Origin: Pelargonium nanum
Taxonomy: Eukaryota; Streptophyta; Magnoliopsida; Geraniales; Geraniaceae
NCBI GenBank assembly: GCA_036897485.1
Contig: JAYMTF010001188.1
Location: forward strand, 1-25,549
DNA: 25,549 nt
Direction: 5' to 3'
The translations under genes and the position numbers were made by a program. Each line of letters opens with the position of its first letter. The first letter of the stretch is position 1. Positions 19,681 to 25,549 of the stretch are shown here, in pieces. The notes below the pieces were generated by a model. It was not told where the DNA came from and made no database searches. It worked only from the letters and a program-made list of their open reading frames with translations.

Positions 19681-20040
19681 TCACATCACATTCAAATCCA
19701 CCATAATTATCTTCACCGAAGCTCCCACTCCCGCTCTCCATGTCCAAAAACACTCCTGCATCTCTCTTCTCTTCAAGCACTACCACCATTTCCACTCACT
19801 CCAAGCCCAAATCCATGGAGATCCTCCACAAACAGCACCAGAACAGCCACACGCGCACTATCAGCAAAAAAGCGAAAGCAATTTGCGCAATTATTCGCAG
19901 AATCGAGCCGCGAAAAGCTGAGTCTGAGTCGTCACGCACAACACGCGCCCCGAGATCGCCATGGGAGAGAGCAGAGGCAAGCTCAGCATCAACTGAGAGA
20001 GACACAGTAGATATTTTGCTTTCTAGAGACAGAAAGGAAC
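19596..20040 (-). promoter_or_regulatory. ARF8 leader with several upstream open reading frames
   Basis: If transcription starts upstream of about 19990, the leader has these ATG frames: 19989-19891 (32 aa, MLSLPLLSPMAISGRVLCVT and on), 19816-19796 (6 aa), 19789-19646 (47 aa, MVVVLEEKRDAGVF and on), 19761-19681 (26 aa) and 19636-19616 (6 aa). Long uORF-bearing leaders are known for several ARF genes and lower translation. TGTCTC, the classic auxin-response element, occurs on the gene strand at 20004-19999 and 20031-20026. The transcription start is not visible, so the leader limit is inferred. Confidence 0.5.
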
Positions 20041-21520
20041 TTTATTTCTGATACGGGCCCGACCATGATGGACCTGAAGAGAGATTTGATCCGGGCCGTT
20101 GGTGGGGCCGTACAGTGGGATCAGGGACGTCCATTTAGTCAGTGACGTGACAGAAGAGCATGTGGCACCATACTTCAGTGGTCGCTGTCAGTGTACGGAT
20201 CATGTGAAAAATGAAAATTTTATTTATTTATTTAATAGTAATAAATTTTAGTTACTGTAAAAAGAAATACTCCCACTATTTTTTTCACTTTAATTAATTG
20301 TTTTTTTTCTTTTCTAAATAACACATTCTACAATTTTTATAAGATAATATTTTATTAGACAAATGTTTATGAACTCAAACATTTGACAGAAAAAGAGCAA
20401 TTAATTTTAGTTTAAGAGGTAAATATTACACAAAATTAGTTTGTTGAGCTCGTATATTTTGTGATTATATATGTTTGTGTTGAATAACCAAATAATCTCA
20501 AATAATTGAATCATATTGTGTTCATATAAAATACAATTTTGAAGACGATAAGAACTAATAAATAAAATGTTTCTTAAAATGAATAAACACGATAACGTGT
20601 TACACGAAACAAATAAAAGATTTTGAAAAATTTGTCTATTATGTACTGTGAATAAATAAGTGGAAAGTTAAATGTGTAAAGCATTAGCTTTCTTTATCTT
20701 CTTCCTTTTGAAAAATAGTTGTCTTTTAAGTGGAAAATTACTCATAGTAATTACAAGTGAGAATAAAGAATGTGAGTCGTGTGATGCGCTTGTTTGTCGT
20801 TTTGTTTAAAAAGAGAATATTCTAACTATTTGATTTTTTAAATCTTAAGTTCTCTTGTCCTGTGTCAGAGACCAATGTCACAGTATTCAGGTGTGCTTGC
20901 TTCAAACTTGTGACCTTCACATAAATATCACACCAAAGAACGAAATATTCAGGGTGTTCTCGGGCCACCGCCTCATGCGCGATAATGAAATCACGGCCGG
21001 GATACACGAAGGCTCTATAAATCTTTTCAGATAATGAAAGTTAGAGTGAATAAGTAATATTGAGAAAATGAAGGATCTCATCCTCTTATTAAGAGACGAG
21101 TATTTATACTTTCCATCAACTAGTGTCACGTGTCGGCGCGTGATTGGTTGTTGAAGGTGTAGGGTCCATCTATGCCTATTTGTGACTTGAGCCTTTTGTC
21201 CCGGGGCGGTTGCTCGTGCGCGCCGGATATGTTGGGGGTTCCCCGTACATTTCTCGCATGTCGTGGTGGCTCGCCAAAGCCCTTAGAAACATCTACCACG
21301 CAAGGTAGCGTCATTAGGTTTTGAACTAAATTACGAATCAAACTAATCTGAAACAAATTTACATAACCGAGATACTAGGGTCTAAAATTAAATACAAACC
21401 AAATTTGGTTCCAATTTGAAACAAAATGAATAGTTTGGTACCAAAACCAAACATTATCTTATTTTATTTGATTGTTCGTAGTCCAAACAAGGAGCGAAGC
21501 TTATCTAATTATCTTCTTCT
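20041..21520. other. Divergent intergenic region between ARF8 and the PsbQ-like gene
   Basis: The left 150 bases are GC-rich ARF8 promoter DNA with GTGACGTGACAG near 20142. The next 650 bases are very AT-rich and show nothing recognisable. A GC-rich LTR-like segment lies at about 20830-21310 and GGTTTGG/CCAAACC relic sequence at about 21395-21450. No host gene was recognised. Confidence 0.5.
20830..21310 (-). mobile_element. Possible solo-LTR-like fossil segment
   Basis: On the minus strand, CCAATCACGCGCCGACACGT lies upstream of GTATAAATACTCG and then a transcribed-looking stretch, an order reminiscent of a retrotransposon LTR promoter. Composition differs sharply from both flanks. No internal coding region, primer-binding site or second LTR was found, and the ends are not defined, so it is at most an old fragment. 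Confidence 0.3.
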
Positions 21521-21522
21521 CT

Positions 21523-21528
21523 ATATAC
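21523..21528 (+). promoter_or_regulatory. TATA box of the PsbQ-like gene
   Basis: TATATA in CTCTATATACAG lies about 30 bases upstream of a CT-rich leader (GTACTGTCTCTCTGCTCCG). The leader contains a minimal ATG-GCT-TAG uORF at 21596-21604. Confidence 0.5.
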
Positions 21529-21625
21529 AGTTTTTTCATTTCCCTCCAAATCCAAAATCCGTACAGTACTGTCTCTCTGCTCCGTTTCTTCTCCAATGGC
21601 TTAGATTAGGGTTTGCTTCTCAATC

Positions 21626-22980
21626 GTATGTTCTATATCTCACACTCAATAAGGTCCTTCAGTTACCAGTCACTGTCGAAATTTGAAAATTCCGCAATTT
21701 GCACGTTGCGATTGATATTTTTTTGTTCGTTTTCAGTGAAATTAGGGTTTTGATCCTTGTAAGAACTTGAAATTTGACCGGAAAAATGTGTGTTGCTGCA
21801 ATAGAAACCACGCGTTTATAGTAATTGTTGTTGTTGCTACTCTAATTGATGCTTGCCATTTTGATCCGTAATAGAACTTGAAATTATATCGGGAAAATTT
21901 ATGTTCCTGCCATAGGATCTTTAATAGAAAAATTGTGTCTCGTAACCCTATGAGTTGGAGATTGATTGCTGTTGTTGATGATACTTTAATTGATGTTTGG
22001 CTACTTGATTTTGTTTTCTTCATTTTTGAGTGAAATTAGGGTGTTGATGGTGCCATTTTGATCCTTACCAGAACTTGGAATTTTCTTGGGAAAATGTCTT
22101 GTTGCAATAGGATCCGTGATAGAAAATTTGTGTTTGTTAACCTTATAATTTGGATATTAATCGCTTTTGATACACTAATTGATGCTTGACTATTATGTTA
22201 CTTGTGCTCTTTGATTGATTATGCTACTGCATTTTTTGTCGGCAAGTAGGGCTGTTTTAGATTTTTGAGTGTTAAAGAGAAATTGAACGACTAATGGATC
22301 AATCGACAATCATGGCACTTAAAATCTTGAGAGGGAAACTCTTCACTTGCTTATTGTGATCGGATGTGTAGAAAATTTATAGTTTTGGTATCATCTCCTC
22401 TGAGATCAATTAACAACATTGAGTTAGATCAATCTTTTTTTTGGAGACTTCAAATTTCCGCTCAACAAGGGTTCCACATGTTTTTGGGTTTGGATTGTTA
22501 GAGGTACAGTAGGGACTTTGGTTTCTGATATATGTTAAATACATATTCCATTATAAGTTGTTTGGATAATCAATGTGGTGCATTATTGATTGAATATGCC
22601 ATGAATGTGATATGCTGCATGAATATTTTCGTGTTTGCTATAAGATGTGCTATAATGAATTATTTCGGCATGCTCTTCGCTGCTGTAGTGCAATACGAAT
22701 AATTCTTACTTGCAACATTCGGTAAGTTGTTTACTCTACAAGATAAATGCTTAAAGGGTTGCTCCTTTTCAAGCCATTTTATTTGGAAGCGTGACTGAGT
22801 GAACATCCCATTATCTTCTGCATGAATATTTTCCTATTTGTTGAGATGCATTATAATGAATTCTTTCTCTGTGCTCTTCTCCAACATTTCATACTTTGTT
22901 CCTTAAACTCAGATTATGAATCATTTCAGTAGCGTATTGTACTGTACAAGATAAATGCTCAAACGATTGCTCTTTTTCAG
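21626..22980 (+). other. Probable leader intron of the PsbQ-like gene, about 1.35 kb
   Basis: The proposed donor is CAATC^GTATGT at 21626 and the acceptor TCTTTTTCAG at 22971-22980, 48 bases before the start codon. T-richness and the lack of any reading frame fit an intron. It contains two tandem arrays (about 21737-22195 and 22618-23010). The donor choice is inferred without RNA data. Confidence 0.6.
21737..22195. repeat. Degenerate tandem repeats in the leader intron, set 1
   Basis: GTGAAATTAGGG occurs near 21737 and 22031. TTGATCCKTA with AGAACTTGRAATT recurs near 21752, 21860 and 22057. AATTGATGYTTG recurs near 21845, 21989 and 22178. The shared order of these blocks shows two to three diverged copies. 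Confidence 0.7.
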
Positions 22981-23010
22981 GACGTTTCATTTGGCAACGT
23001 ATTTCACAAA
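22618..23010. repeat. Tandem duplication in the leader intron, set 2, spanning the splice acceptor
   Basis: GCATGAATATTTTC occurs at 22618-22631 and 22820-22833. ACAAGATAAATGCT occurs at 22738-22751 and 22946-22959. The spacing is 202-208 bases. The second copy ends in the acceptor CTTTTTCAG at 22980; the first copy has CCTTTTCAAG ending at 22773. Confidence 0.8.
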
Positions 23011-23028
23011 TCTTTTGAGTTCATAAGA

Positions 23029-24338
23029 ATGATGGCTATAAGACCATTAGTTTCACAAGCCAATCCACCGCGCATATCTCCGACCTTCAGCAGCCACGTA
23101 AAACCTTCGCTTGAATCCCATGAAATAACCCTTAAGGCGCTTCATTCTAAATTGAGCCGAAGAATAGGAGCTATAGCAACCTTGGCGTCAGTACTATTGG
23201 CAGGAGATGCTATTTTCAATAAAGAATTTGCAAATGGACTTGACTTCAGTTTGGTAGCTCCTGAGCAGACAGTTGAAGAGGCAGAGAGTGAAATCAGAGG
23301 TCACGCGCGAGAAATGGTAGAAGTAAAACCTCTGTTGGATTCAGAATCTTGGAGAGCAGCACAAAAAGAGTTGAGGAGGAGCTCATCGCGCCTGAAACAA
23401 GATCTTTTCACCATCATCCAAAGCAAACCTGGACGTGAAAGGCCTCCATTGAGGAAGCTCTATGAAGTTATCTTCAGCAATGTCAGCAATGTAAGTAGGC
23501 TCATTCCCTCGTGTTCTTCATATCACAAAATAAAATTATTCTCTTTTTCATTGATCTTACAAGCAATTTCCACATAACCACCAATATGTACACACACACA
23601 CACATCTATAGAGCAAAGGAAGATAAGCTCGAGAGCTCATTAAAAACTTGGATCCGACGTTCGCTCCCACAAGTTCATTGGGGTGCGATTGGTGAAATTT
23701 AATGAGCTGTCATTATTTCATTGGTTTGGCTTTAGCCATAAAAAATCATGGCTCATATTCCTTATTCTCATACACACACACATATATATATATCACAATC
23801 AAATTTTTAGGATTAAAGACTTAAAAGTACTTGGCATTCCAGATAGAAGATCTGTCCGTTAACCAGATACCCGATAACAATTGCTTCGCGCTTATGCTTT
23901 TTCCTTCCTTTCTGCGTTTGGAAAGATCATTTATGATTCAAGAAAGAATCTCTTCAAAATAAAGTCTAATTATACGCTTGCTTATTGAAAAAAATAAAGT
24001 CTAATTATCGGGTATACAAGTTTTGTTGTGTAATGTTGAGTTTCGGTTCTGTCTCTTTTGTGCTTTTGTTCAGAGTTCGCTATATTGTCTTGGAATGTTC
24101 ATGTCTTGGCCAGAATTGGATGCAATTAATACATTACCGTTTCAATATTGGAGAGCTTGTTATCTTTAACGTCATTCAAACTCTGCAAATTCACTCGTAT
24201 CATTCGAATGGTTATTTGATTGATGTTTATGTGAATCTGCAGCTGGATTTCGCAGCCAGGGACGAGGATGCGACGCTAGTTTGGGAGTGCTATAAGAACA
24301 TTGTGGCAGCACTTGATGACTTATTATCCATAATTTAA
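23029..24338 (+). CDS. PsbQ-like thylakoid-lumen protein (NDH-complex associated), 185 aa, exons 23029-23490 and 24243-24338
   Basis: Exon 1 ends FSNVSN^GTAAGT and exon 2 begins after CTGCAG with LDFAARDEDATLVWECYKNI; the junction is phase 0. The N-terminus (about 1-43) is Ser-rich, with few acidic residues until about 29, as in chloroplast transit peptides. It is followed by SRRIGAIATLASVLLAG, a twin-arginine (44-45) plus hydrophobic stretch typical of Tat-type lumen targeting. The mature part is the four-helix PsbQ fold: TVEEAESEIRGHAREMVEVK, LLDSESWRAAQKELRRSSSR, LKQDLFTIIQSKPGRERPPL and the C-terminal VWECYKNIVAALDDLLSII. The sequence fits the PQL/PNSL branch rather than true PsbQ. These proteins are needed for chloroplast NDH-dependent cyclic electron flow. 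I think it is closest to Arabidopsis PQL3 but cannot prove which paralogue. Two ATGs stand in tandem, so the start could be Met2. Confidence 0.9.
23491..24242 (+). other. Coding intron of the PsbQ-like gene
   Basis: A 752-base intron with consensus GTAAGT donor and CTGCAG acceptor. It carries (CA)n at about 23589-23603 and CACACACATATATATATAT at about 23773-23792. Nothing else was seen. Confidence 0.85.
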
Positions 24339-25419
24339 ACTTCAACTTGTTCTCTATTGGCTCTATAGGCCTATCAAGAATTCAAGATCCTTGTTTGCTG
24401 ATAAATGATGGGGCTTGAGGTAACACAATACCTGGCAATTTGGGCCGCACGGCTAAAATGGGTCGGGAAAAAAAATTTGCTCGTCCGTATTTTTTCAACT
24501 TTTTAACAGTTCTATTTTTTTTGCTAAATGGTGAGATATGTTAGAACTGATGTGAAGTTATCCGAAAGAATGTGTACATTTTTTTGCCTGACCCGTCACC
24601 TGTGGGCCGCATTGCCCCGTCTACGTATATGATATTTTGATATTAGACATTTTTATTTTTTTGCACCTTTAAGGTACATTTTGTTCATGATATGAATCAA
24701 TAGTGAATCATTCTCTTGTAATATTCTCATTTCATATATATTTTTTCTTGCATAAATTGTAATCCAAAAATAAACGATAAGAACTCATCTTCATTTTAAT
24801 TCTTGATTGTCATTTCTTAACTAAATTTTGAAAAGAAAGTGGTAAATGTCCTGCATCGAAACCACAAACATCCGATGCCCATTTTTCGACCTACTCGAAT
24901 TGACCAACTTTCGAGTCAAACTAAACACTAAAATCCAACATGAACTTCTCTCAAGAGTCGAGACCCAACCAACCCTGATTTGCCAGCTTTGAACGTGAGA
25001 GGTTATGGATTCAACTCTTATTTAGTCGGACGGTGTAGCTCAACTACTTATTTTTTTTCAACAATATGAATAAAAAAAAAGTGTCAAATTCATAACAAAA
25101 TAAATAATTGACACTAATATTTCCACTTATTATTTTTGAAAGAATATTTCCACTTATTGAACACTAAAGAAATATTTTATTATATAAAAATAAAAAATCA
25201 AGCCCAAGTCCCATCCGAAGTGGCCAATAAGAACAGTCTCATGCCCAACTCAAGATCCGACCAAGAAACCGAGCCACCACAGCCGTCCGATCCAACCCCA
25301 CTCCCATCTCTCTCCCCCAACTCCAAGATCTCATCAATTTTACAGGCGTCGCTCTTCTACACACACTCACTCCAAAACTCACCATTTATTGGTAATTCAC
25401 TTCATTTTCCGATTCCGAT
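24339..25419. other. Intergenic region between the PsbQ-like gene and the importin-like gene
   Basis: It contains a MITE-like segment at 24434-24616 and TTTGCCAGCTTT near 24980, a possible lone right end of the same family. There is a short hairpin GTGTCAAATT/AATTGACAC at 25081-25114 and two AATATTTCCACTTATT repeats near 25117 and 25143. The last 200 bases become CT- and CCA-rich, as expected for a leader. Confidence 0.5.
24434..24616. mobile_element. Decayed MITE with GGCAAT...ATTGCC ends
   Basis: The left end GGCAATTTGGGCCGCACGG and right end GTGGGCCGCATTGCC are imperfect inverted repeats 183 bases apart, with GGGTCGGG and CCTGACCCG just inside. The pattern matches the other CCCGAAC-rich copies in this window. 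Confidence 0.5.
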
Positions 25420-25549
25420 ATGGAATTGCAAATCAAGGTCGCTCAGGCCGTTCACGTCCTCAATCACGACCTCCAATCCTGCAACCGCGTCGCTGCCAAC
25501 CAGTGGCTCCCCCCGGACCCACCCAACGGCACCTGCCCGGGGGGGGCGC
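25420..25549 (+). CDS. N-terminus of importin-13/transportin-3-like nuclear transport receptor (cut by window end)
   Basis: The ATG at 25420 opens a frame to the window end. The first 30 residues, MELQIKVAQAVHVLNHDLQS then CNRVAANQWL, match the start of the plant ARM/HEAT-repeat importin-beta family related to human TNPO3/IPO13. That family begins with this helix pair and continues VQFQQTDAAW from memory. These receptors carry SR-proteins or RNA-related cargo into the nucleus in a Ran-dependent way. From 25510 onward the frame gives PPDPPNGTCPGGA, which does not fit the family. Those 40 bases contain 34 G/C and an eight-G run, so they are probably erroneous sequence rather than real divergence. 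Confidence 0.82.
   Translation, partial: MELQIKVAQAVHVLNHDLQSCNRVAANQWLPPDPPNGTCPGGA

Noticed and set aside
19436-19921. A 161-codon rightward frame and an overlapping 103-codon frame
   Set aside because: They run antisense through the ARF8 leader and repeat copy C, with low-complexity His/Thr/Ser content and no family resemblance.
19796-20005. A 69-codon leftward frame in the ARF8 leader
   Set aside because: Its first codon is GTG, not ATG. The real ATG frames in the leader are shorter and are listed as uORFs.
20822-21356. Three leftward frames of 61-76 codons between ARF8 and the PsbQ-like gene
   Set aside because: No resemblance to known proteins and no splice partners; they lie in the LTR-like island.
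1-25549. tRNA, rRNA, snoRNA or microRNA genes
   Set aside because: I looked for tRNA A/B boxes and for long perfect hairpins; the only hairpins belong to MITE-like repeats. The miR167 match is a target site, not a gene.

Overview
This is nuclear DNA of a flowering plant, most likely a eudicot. It is AT-rich, with compact genes, GT-AG introns with T-rich acceptors, and plant-specific families: an auxin response factor, a PsbQ-like chloroplast lumen protein and a plant-type LRAT/NC-domain protein. I reconstructed all gene models by hand from reading frames and splice sites. Their exon phases close without remainder, which supports them. I cannot name the species. No RNA gene, CRISPR array or bacterial-type feature was seen.

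Layout from left to right. (1) 3-137 (+): C-terminal tail of a gene cut by the window edge, with an EAR-like repression motif. (2) 523-2693 (+): a 70-residue one-helix membrane microprotein split by a 2-kb intron. (3) 3469-5821 (-): a two-exon LRAT/NC-domain protein. (4) 6673-7053 (+): an unrecognised 126-residue secretory/one-helix membrane protein. (5) 8351-10571 (-): BTF3, the beta subunit of the nascent polypeptide-associated complex, with a non-coding first exon near 11552-11660. (6) 12928-19595 (-): a complete 14-exon ARF8-type auxin response factor of 839 residues, with a miR167 target site. (7) 23029-24338 (+): a two-exon PsbQ-like protein with a long leader intron. (8) 25420-25549 (+): the first exon of an importin-13/transportin-3-like receptor, cut by the window end. 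The last 40 bases look like poor sequence.

These genes do not form a pathway; they are ordinary neighbours. The unusual theme is local tandem duplication in leader and first introns. The start of ARF8 is present in three tandem copies, two with an intact 43-nt coding first exon and a GT donor, so the gene may have an alternative first exon. The BTF3 leader intron is largely four degenerate copies of a 207-237-bp unit. The leader intron of the PsbQ-like gene contains two separate tandem arrays, one of which duplicates the splice-acceptor region. A short hAT-like family with GGCAA ends and CCCGAAC-rich interiors is scattered through introns and flanks, with one copy bounded by perfect 11-bp inverted repeats. 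A larger fold-back element lies upstream of gene 4.

I did not find a wholly new biological system. The best candidates for something undescribed are the duplicated ARF8 first exon with its uORF-rich leader, the unrecognised 126-residue membrane protein, and the LRAT gene whose splice donor runs into a CT microsatellite.
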